Shown here one piece after another: positions 1 to 9,082 of a DNA stretch of 10,773 bases. The first letter of the stretch is position 1. The number at the start of each line of letters is the position of its first letter. A program made the position numbers and the translations under genes. The notes under the pieces are model-generated. The model saw only the letters and a list, made by a program, of their open reading frames with translations. It made no database searches and had not been told where the DNA came from. Source of the stretch: an uncultured Verrucomicrobiota bacterium (lineage in GTDB: Bacteria > Verrucomicrobiota > Verrucomicrobiia > Limisphaerales > UBA9464); assembly GCA_903925515.1 (NCBI GenBank), contig CAIYFP010000421.1, forward strand, positions 1 through 10,773. The letters are read 5' to 3'.

Positions 1-357
1 CCCCGGTGGTGTCGTCGCTTCGCTCCTCGACCACCGGCTACACGCTGGGAAGCCTCCGGCTTCATGGCAGATGGACGCCGGGGTCACTTGGGATGAGGCC
101 ACCCGCGCCCATGCCGCGGTCGCCCATCCGCTACGATCGCGTGTTGGCACGCCGCCTGCCGCCACTCACCTGCATGGGGATCGAGAGCTTCCGTACTCCT
201 TACGCGAGGATTTGGGAAGGGACTTGCTCCATGATTCCTCCCCGGTTTGCCGGGCCGTGACGGGAGAAGGACGTGGGATGCGCGGGGGCGGATCCGGCAA
301 CCACGACCGACCGGCAACGGCGCGGCCAAGGGCCCGGGTGGGCCACCGATCCCTCCG
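1..357. other. Intergenic stretch with small hairpins, no gene seen
   Basis: No reading frame here looks like a protein; the frames that are open are low-complexity Arg/Pro/Ala translations typical of GC-rich non-coding DNA. Three short inverted repeats are visible. CCGGTGGT (3-10) pairs with ACCACCGG (30-37). GAAGCC-TCC-GGCTTC (49-63) is a perfect 6-bp stem with a TCC loop. CCCGG-TTTG-CCGGG (241-254) lies about 100 bp beyond the stop of the minus-strand pilin-like gene. The last could help end that transcript, but no T-rich tract follows it on the minus strand, so it is not called a terminator. The segment at 10-29 weakly resembles the reverse complement of 10637-10655 at the other end of the window. 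Confidence 0.6.
49..63. repeat. Small palindrome with TCC loop
   Basis: GAAGCC, TCC, GGCTTC form a perfect 6-bp stem with a three-base loop. The layout of stem, TCC, stem is the same as in the two palindromes at 9588-9606 and 9670-9688, although the stem bases differ. It may be a diverged member of the same intergenic repeat family or a coincidence in GC-rich DNA. Confidence 0.45.
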
Positions 358-1155
<798 letters not shown>

Positions 1156-1182
1156 GAGTCCCTTCGTGCGTTCGTGCCGTGC

Positions 1183-1908
1183 TCAACGGCGCCCGTCGTA
1201 CCAGATCGCGCATGCGTCCCTCCGCCTGAGGGTTGCGCGCGGCCGAAGCATCGCCCGCGCCCAGAAGGCAAGGAGCTCCCCGGGGGTGTACAACGACACC
1301 TTCCGCGCCGAGGTGAGCAACGGGTGCGACGCAAGGATCACGCGCCCGCGACCCCGCACGAGGGCGCTCCGGCGCAGCCGGCGCGAAAGCTCGATCTCCT
1401 CCCCCGCGTACACGTCGGCGGGGAAGCCGCCCACGTCCCGGAACACGGCGGCATCGACGAAGTAGAAGGACCCCGCCGGCAGGCGGGCAAGGCGGCTGAG
1501 GAGGTTCCACCCGCCCGCGACGGCGGCCGCGGCGAGCCCGCCCCCGTCAAGCCGGAGCGTCGAGCCGCCCGCGTAGCAACGGCCCGAGCGGATGGCGTCC
1601 ATCAGGGAGCCGAACAGGCCGGCGCACGGCGTGGAGTCCGCGTCCAGGAAAACCAGCCAGTCGCCGGTCGCCACGGCCGCGCCGGCGTTTCGCGCGCGGG
1701 AAATCATGTTGATGGGCTCGAAGACGACCCGTGCCCCGGCTTCCCGGGCAACCCGCGCCGTGGCGTCGGTGGAGTTGTTGTCGGCCACGACGACCTCGGC
1801 CGCCCAACCGGCGGCATGGAGCGGGGCGAGGGCAACGCCGAGGGCTTGGAGCGTCCCCGGGAGGAGGCGTTCCTCGTTGTAGGCCGGGATGACCACCGAG
1901 ACGCGCAT
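1183..1908 (-). CDS. Family 2 glycosyltransferase (GT-A fold)
   Basis: 241 residues from the chosen start. The N-terminus MRVSVVIPAYNEE is the classic GT2 opening. It is followed by VVVADNNSTDAT (39-50), which binds the nucleotide-sugar, RARNAGAAVATGDWLVFLDAD (71-91) with the metal-binding DAD at 89-91, and GEEIELSRRLRR (169-180), an acidic/Arg motif near the acceptor site. No membrane segment is obvious, so it is probably cytosolic or membrane-associated. It should transfer a sugar from an activated donor to a lipid, glycan or protein, but the substrate cannot be read from sequence. The frame stays open upstream to 2046, but ATG 1908 was chosen because the family motif starts there. No Shine-Dalgarno is visible. 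The upstream frame repeats QLAPMRV 45 bp earlier (see the repeat at 1900-1966). It probably leads an operon with the pilin-like gene and is divergent from gltA. Confidence 0.9.
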   Translation of the reverse strand: MRVSVVIPAYNEERLLPGTLQALGVALAPLHAAGWAAEVVVADNNSTDATARVAREAGARVVFEPINMISRARNAGAAVATGDWLVFLDADSTPCAGLFGSLMDAIRSGRCYAGGSTLRLDGGGLAAAAVAGGWNLLSRLARLPAGSFYFVDAAVFRDVGGFPADVYAGEEIELSRRLRRSALVRGRGRVILASHPLLTSARKVSLYTPGELLAFWARAMLRPRATLRRRDACAIWYDGRR

Positions 1909-1966
1909 GGGCGCAAGCTGTCCGGAAACCCATGCTTTGCAAAGGACGCGCATCGGGGCAAGCTGT
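1900..1966. repeat. Pair of 22-bp direct repeats at the glycosyltransferase start
   Basis: Copy 1 (1900-1921) begins GACGCGCATGGGCGC and copy 2 (1945-1966) begins GACGCGCATCGGGGC; both end in AAGCTGT. They match at 20 of 22 positions. They lie 45 bp apart, a multiple of three. On the minus strand each copy therefore encodes QLAPMRV in the same frame, and copy 1 contains the likely start codon of the glycosyltransferase. This may be a local tandem duplication of the start region or a pair of protein-binding sites in the divergent promoter region. Confidence 0.6.
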
Positions 1967-2048
1967 GGCCCGGGAACGCGATGGCGGGCACGAGGCCGCA
2001 CGCCACTCCTTCCCGGATCACGACGAAGCGCGCACCGGACCAGCATTG

Positions 2049-2055
2049 AAGGAGA
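2049..2055 (+). promoter_or_regulatory. Shine-Dalgarno site of gltA
   Basis: AAGGAGA sits just before the ATG at 2058; counting the AAGGAG core, the spacer is only three bases. This is the only strong ribosome-binding site on the plus strand of the window. It fixes the gltA start at 2058 rather than at the upstream in-frame ATG at 1932. The pilin-like gene has a similarly close AAGGGA. Confidence 0.65.
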
Positions 2056-2057
2056 CC

Positions 2058-3197
2058 ATGAGCACCGCAGAAACCAACGCCAATTTCACCAAGGGACTGG
2101 AGGGCATCGTCGCGGCGCACACGCGCCTGAGCGACGTGCGGGGCGACGTGGGGCAGTTGATTTACTGTGGGTACAACATCGACGAGCTGGCGGGGCGGGT
2201 GAGCTACGAGGAGGTCGTGCACCTGCTCTACTACAACCGCCTGCCCAACGCCGCCGAGCTGGCCGAGATCCAGGCCACGCTCGTGGGGTTCCGCGACCTG
2301 CCCCAAGGCGTCATCGACCTCGTCACCCGCCTCCCCAAGGACACCGCCCCGATGCATGCCATCCGCACCGGCGTGTCCGCCCTTGGCTGCTACGACACGA
2401 CCGCCGACAACGACACGATGGACGCGCAACGGCGCAAGGCCTTCCGGCTCGTCGCGCAGATCCCCGTCATCACCGCGTACTTCCACCGTGCCCGGCTCGG
2501 CCTGCCCCTCGTCGCGCCGGACCCCGCGCTCGGCGAGGCGGCCAACTTCCTGTACATGATCGACGGCGTCCGGCCGTCGGCGGAGAAGGAGAGCACGATG
2601 GACATGTGCTACGTGCTCCACGCGGACCACGGCATGAACGCGTCCACGTTCAGCGCCCGCGTGACGATCGCGACGCAGAGCGACATGTACTCGGCGATCA
2701 CGTCCGCCATCGGCACGCTCAAGGGTCCGCTTCACGGCGGCGCCAACGAGGGCGTGATCAAGATGCTCCAGCAAATTGGGTCGCTCGACGCCGTCGATGC
2801 CTACGTCGATGAATGCCTCGCCCACAAGCGCAAGATCATGGGCATCGGCCACCGGGTGTACAAGGTGCTCGACCCGCGCGCCCCCCATCTCAAGCGGATG
2901 GCCCAGGTCCTCTCCTCCAAGCTGGGCGAGCCCAAGTGGATCCAGATGTCCGAGCGCATCGCCGAGCTCATGCTCAGCAAGAAGAACCTCCATGCGAACG
3001 TCGATTTCTACAGTGCCACCGTCTATTACTCGCTCGGCATCCCCACGGACCTGTTCACGCCCATCTTCGCCATCGCGCGGACCAGCGGCTGGACGGCCCA
3101 TGTCCTCGAGCAGCTCGCCGACAACCGCCTGATCCGCCCCCAGTCCATCTACACCGGCCCCGTGGGGCTCGCGGTCAAGCCCGTCGCCGAGCGCTAG
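2058..3197 (+). CDS. gltA: Citrate synthase (short bacterial type)
   Basis: 379 residues, the length of the compact citrate/2-methylcitrate synthase group (E. coli GltA is about 427). It condenses oxaloacetate and acetyl-CoA to citrate in the cytosol, the entry step of the TCA cycle. The catalytic triad is visible: H226 in LHGGANE, H265 in MGIGHRVYKVLDPRAP, and D316 in NVDFYS. HADHGMNAST (188-197) is the conserved substrate-side helix segment, and PIFAIARTSGWTAHVLEQ near the C-terminus carries the CoA/carboxylate-binding Arg. The start is set by AAGGAG at 2049-2054; upstream in-frame residues look non-coding. sucC follows 76 bp later with a strong hairpin between them. The neighbouring succinyl-CoA synthetase supports a TCA role over methylcitrate synthesis, since no prpB or prpD is nearby, but sequence alone does not fully separate the two activities. 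Confidence 0.96.
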   Translation: MSTAETNANFTKGLEGIVAAHTRLSDVRGDVGQLIYCGYNIDELAGRVSYEEVVHLLYYNRLPNAAELAEIQATLVGFRDLPQGVIDLVTRLPKDTAPMHAIRTGVSALGCYDTTADNDTMDAQRRKAFRLVAQIPVITAYFHRARLGLPLVAPDPALGEAANFLYMIDGVRPSAEKESTMDMCYVLHADHGMNASTFSARVTIATQSDMYSAITSAIGTLKGPLHGGANEGVIKMLQQIGSLDAVDAYVDECLAHKRKIMGIGHRVYKVLDPRAPHLKRMAQVLSSKLGEPKWIQMSERIAELMLSKKNLHANVDFYSATVYYSLGIPTDLFTPIFAIARTSGWTAHVLEQLADNRLIRPQSIYTGPVGLAVKPVAER

Positions 3198-3214
3198 CCG
3201 ACTGCGTCCATGAC

Positions 3215-3247
3215 GCCGGCACGGGCCGCCCACGCGGCCCGTCCGGC
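3215..3247. other. Strong hairpin between gltA and sucC
   Basis: ACGGGCCGC (3221-3229), loop CCAC, GCGGCCCGT (3234-3242) is a perfect 9-bp stem. It extends outward with GCCGG (3215-3219) against CCGGC (3243-3247) across one bulged C, for 14 base pairs in all. No T-rich tract follows, so it is not a standard intrinsic terminator. It could slow transcription, mark an mRNA processing point, or protect the gltA 3' end so that gltA and sucCD are expressed at different levels. Confidence 0.55.
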
Positions 3248-3273
3248 ATTCGACACGCCCCAGCCCCTCTCCC

Positions 3274-4482
<1,209 letters not shown>

Positions 4483-4534
4483 TCCATCCCACCGAACATT
4501 TCAGCCCCACACCTTCACCGATCTCTCCACTGCC

Positions 4535-5425
4535 ATGGCCATCCTCATCCATCCCCAGACCAAGCTCCTCGTGCAGGGCATCACCGGCTCGTTCGGCGCG
4601 CGCCACGCGCAGCTCTCGCTCGCCTACGGCACCCAGCTCGTCGCCGGCGTCACCCCCGGCAAGGGCGGCCAGCTCTTCGAGGGCCAAGTCCCCATCTTCG
4701 ACACCGTCGCCGAGGCCGCCCGCCAGACCGGCGCCACCGCCTCCGCCATCTTCGTCCCGCCCCCCTTCGCCGCCGACGCCATCCTTGAGGCCGTCGATGC
4801 CGGGCTCGACCTCGTGGTGTGCATCACGGAGGGCATCCCGGTGAACGACATGATCAAGGTGAAGCGCGCGATGCAGGGCTCGCGGACGCGGCTTGTCGGG
4901 CCCAATTGCCCCGGGCTGGTCACCCCCGGCGACGGCCCCAACTCCCACGGCGGCTGCCGCATCGGCATCGCCCCCGGCTACATCCACAAGAAGGGACATG
5001 TGGGCGTCGTCAGCCGCTCCGGGACCCTCACCTACGAGGCCGTGTGGCAGCTCACCTGCCGCGGCGTCGGCCAGTCCACCTGCGTGGGCATCGGCGGCGA
5101 CCCCGTCAACGGGACGTCGCACCTCGACGTGATCCAGCTGTTCATGGCGGACCCGGACACGCACGGGATCATCATGATCGGCGAGATCGGCGGGTCCGCG
5201 GAGGAGGAGGCGGCCGAGTGGATCGCCCGGTACGGGACCAAGCCGGTGGCGGGATTCATCGCGGGGGCCACGGCCCCGCCGGGACGCCGCATGGGCCATG
5301 CGGGCGCCATCGTCAGCGGCGGCAAGGGCACCGCGCAGGCCAAGATCGACGCCTTCCGCAAGGCGGGCATCGGCGTGGCGGCGACCCCGAGCGAGATGGC
5401 TGACACCCTGCTGCGGATGATGTAA
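4535..5425 (+). CDS. sucD: Succinyl-CoA synthetase alpha subunit
   Basis: 296 residues (family about 290-300). This subunit binds CoA and carries the phosphorylated histidine. The Rossmann-like CoA site is QGITGSFG (14-21). GPNCPG (122-127) and SRSGTLTYEA (160-169) are diagnostic. The active-site His is H255 in GRRMGHAGAIVSGGKGTA, matching H246 of the E. coli enzyme. IGEIGGSAEEEAAEW is the conserved glutamate-bearing segment. The ATG at 4535 gives the standard N-terminus and has no clear Shine-Dalgarno. The gene is 52 bp downstream of sucC, as expected for a heterodimer expressed together. A GC-rich inverted repeat follows the stop. Confidence 0.97.
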   Translation: MAILIHPQTKLLVQGITGSFGARHAQLSLAYGTQLVAGVTPGKGGQLFEGQVPIFDTVAEAARQTGATASAIFVPPPFAADAILEAVDAGLDLVVCITEGIPVNDMIKVKRAMQGSRTRLVGPNCPGLVTPGDGPNSHGGCRIGIAPGYIHKKGHVGVVSRSGTLTYEAVWQLTCRGVGQSTCVGIGGDPVNGTSHLDVIQLFMADPDTHGIIMIGEIGGSAEEEAAEWIARYGTKPVAGFIAGATAPPGRRMGHAGAIVSGGKGTAQAKIDAFRKAGIGVAATPSEMADTLLRMM

Positions 5426-5435
5426 GGAAACGGGT

Positions 5436-5467
5436 CGGGCCCGGTCCTCGTTGGCTTGCCGGGCCCG
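5436..5467. other. Inverted repeat between sucD and the membrane protein gene
   Basis: CGGGCCCGG (5436-5444) and CCGGGCCCG (5459-5467) form a perfect 9-bp stem with a 14-base loop. It begins 10 bp after the sucD stop and ends 9 bp before the next ATG. There is no T tract. It could reduce read-through or hide the start of the next gene, but its role is not shown. Confidence 0.45.
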
Positions 5468-5476
5468 CCTCGCGCG

Positions 5477-6367
5477 ATGTTCCTCGTCGATTTCCTGCTC
5501 AACGTCGCGGCCCTCGTCATGTGGGTCTCGTGGCGAGGCATTCGCGGCACGGAGGCCGCGGGCACGGCGGGCACCATCCTGGGCAACCTCCGGGCGGCGG
5601 GCGTCGATCGGCCCCGGCGTTGGCCGTACCTTGCATGGCTGGTCGCATTGCTGGCGTTGAGGGCCGTGCTCTACCGGCAGATGGGACCGAGCCTCTCATG
5701 GCATCCGGCATGGTCCGCGGGCGCGGCCACGCTCGTGTTCCGCAGCGATTCGTTCGTGCGGATGCTGGCGTTCAGCGGGCTGGGTTTCCTGTCCACGCTG
5801 CTGTTTTGGTACACGGGCCTCGCCGGCATCCTTGCCGTCAGCCGCGCGCCGGCAGACCGGGACGGGCTCACGCGGGCGCTTCGGCGGCAGGCCCCATGGC
5901 TTGCGGGCTGGCCGGGCTGGCTGCTGCTCCTGCTGGTCGCCACGGCGGCCGGGGTGACATGGCTGGGCATCGGTCCCGTAGCGGCCCGGCACGGTCTCCT
6001 TCCCCCGCTGCGGGATGAGCGTCACCTGTTGCAGCAGGCGTTGGTCGTGGGAGCCGGGCAATGGTGCGTCCTGCGCTGGTGGGTCGGCGCCGTGCTCGCC
6101 CTTCACTTCGTCCACCTCTACGTCCACCTCGGCAACCAAGCCTTCTGGGAGTTCATCCAGAACGCCGGCATCAAGCTCTGCCGTCCCTTTGCCTTCCTGC
6201 GCGTCGGGCACCTCGACGCCTCGCCCATCCTTGCGCTCGCGCTCTACTGGACGTTCCTCACCTGGGCAGGCCATGGGCTGCCCGGCCTCCGGCCGCTCCT
6301 CCCCGGGATGCCAGACTGGGTGGAGTACGGGCTCCTGCCCTACGTGTTCCGCAACCTTCCCTACTGA
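5477..6367 (+). CDS. Multi-pass membrane protein, YggT-like C-terminal part
   Basis: 296 residues. By eye there are about six hydrophobic segments: near 1-18 (FLVDFLLNVAALVMWVSW), 52-68, 96-118, 147-165, 197-219 and 253-270. It is thus an inner-membrane protein. The C-terminal stretch WEFIQNAGIKLCRPFAFLRVGHLDASPILALALYWTF resembles the YggT repeat, in which an amphipathic helix with an Arg-Pro pair is followed by a short loop, D/SP and a membrane helix. The direct downstream YggU/DUF167 gene supports this, because yggT and yggU are neighbours in many bacteria. The similarity is by pattern only. YggT proteins have no settled biochemical role; links to osmotic tolerance and envelope functions are reported for some. 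ATG 5477 was chosen over an in-frame TTG at 5456 that lies inside the upstream inverted repeat. Its stop TGA shares one base with the next start codon. Confidence 0.75.
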   Translation: MFLVDFLLNVAALVMWVSWRGIRGTEAAGTAGTILGNLRAAGVDRPRRWPYLAWLVALLALRAVLYRQMGPSLSWHPAWSAGAATLVFRSDSFVRMLAFSGLGFLSTLLFWYTGLAGILAVSRAPADRDGLTRALRRQAPWLAGWPGWLLLLLVATAAGVTWLGIGPVAARHGLLPPLRDERHLLQQALVVGAGQWCVLRWWVGAVLALHFVHLYVHLGNQAFWEFIQNAGIKLCRPFAFLRVGHLDASPILALALYWTFLTWAGHGLPGLRPLLPGMPDWVEYGLLPYVFRNLPY

Positions 6368-6723
6368 TGGACCTCCCCTCGTTCCTCCGTCCCGACGGCG
6401 CGGACACGCTCGTCTCCGTGGTCGCGCGTCCCCGGGCACGGGAGGACGCCATCGAGGGCGTCCACGGCGACGCGATCAAGGTGCGGGTGGCGGCGCCGCC
6501 GGTGGATGGGGCGGCCAACGAGGCCATCGAGCGGTACATTGCCTCGGTGCTGGGCGTCGGACGTTCGAGGGTTCATGTCCTGCGCGGCGCGGCCTCGCGT
6601 CACAAGCGGCTGCGCGTCGTCGGCCTTGACCCGGCGTCGGTGGCCGCGGCGCTCCGGGCGGCAGGATGCCCGTTGCCCGGCGCCGTGAATCCAGCGCGCT
6701 CCACTTCCACCCACGCGTTGTAG
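6367..6723 (+). CDS. YggU/DUF167 family protein
   Basis: 118 residues; the family core is about 75-100. The core is clear: LVSVVARPRAREDAIEGV (15-32), then IKVRVAAPPVDGAANEAIER (37-56), then SRVHVLRGAASRHKRLRVVGL (67-87). The PPVDGxAN motif is the family hallmark. These are small cytosolic alpha/beta proteins without an assigned reaction. The ATG overlaps the stop of the upstream membrane protein (TGATG), so translation is probably coupled. The last 40 or so codons run over the 3' end of the opposing oxidoreductase gene. The residues after about 98 (GCPLPGAVNPARSTSTHAL) are outside the conserved core and may just be read-through to the first available stop. Confidence 0.92.
   Translation: MDLPSFLRPDGADTLVSVVARPRAREDAIEGVHGDAIKVRVAAPPVDGAANEAIERYIASVLGVGRSRVHVLRGAASRHKRLRVVGLDPASVAAALRAAGCPLPGAVNPARSTSTHAL
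6600..6723. other. Tail-to-tail overlap of DUF167 and oxidoreductase genes
   Basis: The plus-strand DUF167 gene ends at 6723 and the minus-strand oxidoreductase ends at 6600, so 124 bp are read on both strands. On both sides the overlap mainly covers low-complexity tails beyond the recognisable domains. No terminator can sit between the genes, so transcripts from the two strands are predicted to overlap at their 3' ends. Confidence 0.8.
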
Positions 6724-8984
6724 TCGGGCACGCCCCCCACGGGGTCCACCTTGCCCGAGGCCAGCAACACGTTCCCCTCGGGCCAATGCACCTGCATGTT
6801 GCCGGGCGCAATCTCGGCCGGGAACACCGTGCCATCCATCGTTCCCGTCTCGTTGCGCAGGCGCACCCGGTCGCCCCGTGCCAGCCCAAGCCGGGCCGCG
6901 TCCTCCGGGCTCATGAACACCGCGTCCCGCGGCGCGCCGGTCAACGGGTCCACCTCCGCGTAGATCAACGTGTTGAACTGCTTGCCGCGCCGGGTCGAGA
7001 CCATGAACCGGGGCGGGCCGTCCGTCCGTGCGAACCCCAGCGCCCGGAGGCTTTCGTCCGGGACCTTCACGGCCTTGAAATGCGCCTTGCCGTCCGCCGT
7101 GGGAAACACCCCGCCGTCGCAGAGGCGCGTCCCGCCGTACTGGATGGCGTCGCCCGTCTTCCGGAGCCGCTGGATGCCTTCGTAGAAGGGCACCACGCGG
7201 GCGATCTCCTCGCGCAGCCGCCAGCCGTCCTCGCCGCCCAGCAACCCCGCCCTCCCGGGATGCGCCGCCGCCGCGACGTCCCGCAGGATCTTCCATTCCG
7301 CCCGGGCCTCGCCGACCTCGCGGGGAATCTCCGGCGAGAAGGCGACCCGGCGCTCCGTGGTGGTCTCGATCCCGCCGTCGTCCTGCTCGTAGCGCGTCTT
7401 GGCGGGGAGCAACCATGTTTCCTCGCGCGCCGGCTCGAACATCTGGTCCACCAGCAGGATGTCTTGGTGCACCCGCACCGGCACGTTGCGCAACGCCGCC
7501 GCGACCCGCCCGGGCTCGGGCAACGTGCGCAGGAAGTTGCCGCCCACGTTGTAAAACACGTCCAGTTGGCCCCGCGCCGCCGCCTCGACCATCTCGACCG
7601 ACGTCAACCCCGGCCACTCGGGCACCTCGAACCCGTAGGCGTCGGACAACGCCCGGATGTTCTCCCTCGTCAGGGGCTTGCCGCCGGGCAGCGCGGTGGA
7701 GTAGCAGCCCATCTCGGCGCCCCCTTGCACGGAGGAATGGCCGCGGATGGGCATGAGGCCGGTTTTCTCGCGCCCGACATAACCCCGTGCAAGGCCGAGG
7801 TTGAGGACCATGGAGACGGCGTCGGCCCCGTACGCATGCTGCGTGATGCCCATGCTCCAGACGAAGACCGCGTTGCGGCTGCGCATGAGCAACTCGGCGA
7901 ACTCGACCATGGACGCCTCGGGCAGGCCGGACGCCTTCACGAGGTCGGCCATGTGATGGGCACGAACGGCCGCCGCGAAATCCTCCCAGCCGCTCGTGTG
8001 GTTCCGCACGAAGGACTCGTCCATCCCGCCCCGCGCCATCAGGACCTTGAGGACGCCGTGGATGAACGCGATGTCGCCGCCTTGCCGCACGGGGAACCAC
8101 CAGTCCGACATGGGCGTGCCAAAGACGGCGCTGGTGGCGGAGCTGGGCACCCAGTAGCGGCGCATGCCCGGTTCCATGTACGGGTTGACCAACGCCACGC
8201 GCGTCCCCCGCTGCCGCGCCTCCAGCAGGTACTTGGTCGAGACCGGCTGGTCGTTCGCCGGGTTGGAACCCCAGAACACGATGAGGTCGGTCCCGTACCA
8301 GTCGGAGTAGGAGCAGGTGCTGGCCGCGACGCCGACGGCGTGCTTCATGGCGCCCGTGCTCGGCGCATGGCAAAGGCGGGCGGCGTTGTCCACGTGGTTG
8401 GTCCCAAGGAACCGGGCCGCCTTCTGCGCCATGTAATAGACCTCGTTGGTCACCCCGCGCGCCGTGACGAAGAACGCCAGACGCCGCGGGTCCGTCGCGC
8501 GAATCCGACGCCCCAGCCGCCCCAGCGCCTCGTCCCATGAAACCCTCTGGAACCCCGGCGCGTTGGCCTCGCGCACCATGGGGAACGGCAGGCGGCCCAG
8601 CTCCCGGAGCTGGGCGTTGTCCCAGCCGGGCCGACCGGCACCCCGCTCGCGTTCCAGCCCGGACTGCAACCGCGCAAGGTCCGCAAGGCGGCCGGGGTCG
8701 AACGCCGGCATCGTGTTCAGCCGGAGCAGGTTCAGCCGCGTCATGCACAGGTGCGGCCCCTTCAGCGTCCAGTCATGGAACCCCGCCACGCCGAGCGCGC
8801 AGCCGTCGCACACGCCGCGGCTGAGGACCTTCCATGCGTGCCCGAGATTGTCGCGGTTGCGCCACGCGATCCCGAGCATGTCCCGGAAGTGCCGCGGCTT
8901 GCTTTGGCCGAGGCCGAACGGGACCGCGTCAAGAAGGCGCCGACCCCATGATGGCTGCAAACGATGCGATATGGCCGTGCTCAT
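6600..8984 (-). CDS. Molybdopterin oxidoreductase, FdhF/YdeP type
   Basis: 794 residues from the chosen ATG, in the size range of the bis-MGD enzyme family that includes formate dehydrogenase H and YdeP. Near the N-terminus three cysteines form C59-x2-C62-x17-C80 (CDGCALGVAG ... HLC), a probable iron-sulfur cluster site with an unusual spacing and no obvious fourth Cys. ARLCHAPSTGAM has C205 where E. coli FdhF has its selenocysteine (sequence context VxHGPS), so it is the likely molybdenum ligand. DLIVFWGSNPANDQP (about 233-247) is the cofactor-binding NPA motif. FYNVGGNFLRTLPEP (mid-protein) and the C-terminal MSPEDAARLGLARGDRVRLRNETG beta-barrel domain are typical of the family. There is no signal peptide, so it is cytosolic. 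The substrate is unknown; formate is possible but not shown. ATG 9011 is an alternative start (803 residues). No fdhD, mob or electron-transfer subunit gene is adjacent. Confidence 0.93.
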   Translation of the reverse strand: MSTAISHRLQPSWGRRLLDAVPFGLGQSKPRHFRDMLGIAWRNRDNLGHAWKVLSRGVCDGCALGVAGFHDWTLKGPHLCMTRLNLLRLNTMPAFDPGRLADLARLQSGLERERGAGRPGWDNAQLRELGRLPFPMVREANAPGFQRVSWDEALGRLGRRIRATDPRRLAFFVTARGVTNEVYYMAQKAARFLGTNHVDNAARLCHAPSTGAMKHAVGVAASTCSYSDWYGTDLIVFWGSNPANDQPVSTKYLLEARQRGTRVALVNPYMEPGMRRYWVPSSATSAVFGTPMSDWWFPVRQGGDIAFIHGVLKVLMARGGMDESFVRNHTSGWEDFAAAVRAHHMADLVKASGLPEASMVEFAELLMRSRNAVFVWSMGITQHAYGADAVSMVLNLGLARGYVGREKTGLMPIRGHSSVQGGAEMGCYSTALPGGKPLTRENIRALSDAYGFEVPEWPGLTSVEMVEAAARGQLDVFYNVGGNFLRTLPEPGRVAAALRNVPVRVHQDILLVDQMFEPAREETWLLPAKTRYEQDDGGIETTTERRVAFSPEIPREVGEARAEWKILRDVAAAAHPGRAGLLGGEDGWRLREEIARVVPFYEGIQRLRKTGDAIQYGGTRLCDGGVFPTADGKAHFKAVKVPDESLRALGFARTDGPPRFMVSTRRGKQFNTLIYAEVDPLTGAPRDAVFMSPEDAARLGLARGDRVRLRNETGTMDGTVFPAEIAPGNMQVHWPEGNVLLASGKVDPVGGVPDYNAWVEVERAGFTAPGNGHPAARSAAATDAGSRPTTRSRL

Positions 8985-9082
8985 GCAGTGCGAGGCGGGC
9001 AGGCTATCCATGCGACCCGGGGCGGCAAAGCGGCAATCCATGCCCGGCATGCTCGGGTTCGCGGGTTGCACTTCGCGGGGTC
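8985..9082. promoter_or_regulatory. Divergent intergenic region between oxidoreductase and glutaredoxin
   Basis: About 98 bp separate the two divergent starts, so both promoters probably lie here or extend into the coding sequence. ATCCATGC occurs twice (near 9007 and 9038). No clear -35/-10 pair and no strong Shine-Dalgarno is visible for either gene, so no promoter is placed precisely. If the oxidoreductase starts at 9011 the gap shrinks to about 71 bp. Confidence 0.35.

Noticed and set aside
241..254. Terminator of the pilin-like gene
   Set aside because: The stem is only 5 bp and no T-rich tract follows it on the minus strand.
6666..8540. A 624-codon plus-strand frame opposite the oxidoreductase
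   Set aside because: The minus-strand frame has consistent molybdopterin-family motifs along its whole length; this frame has none.
8834..9082. Upstream extension of the glutaredoxin with several Cys
   Set aside because: The extension overlaps the N-terminus of the oxidoreductase on the other strand and resembles no glutaredoxin N-terminus.
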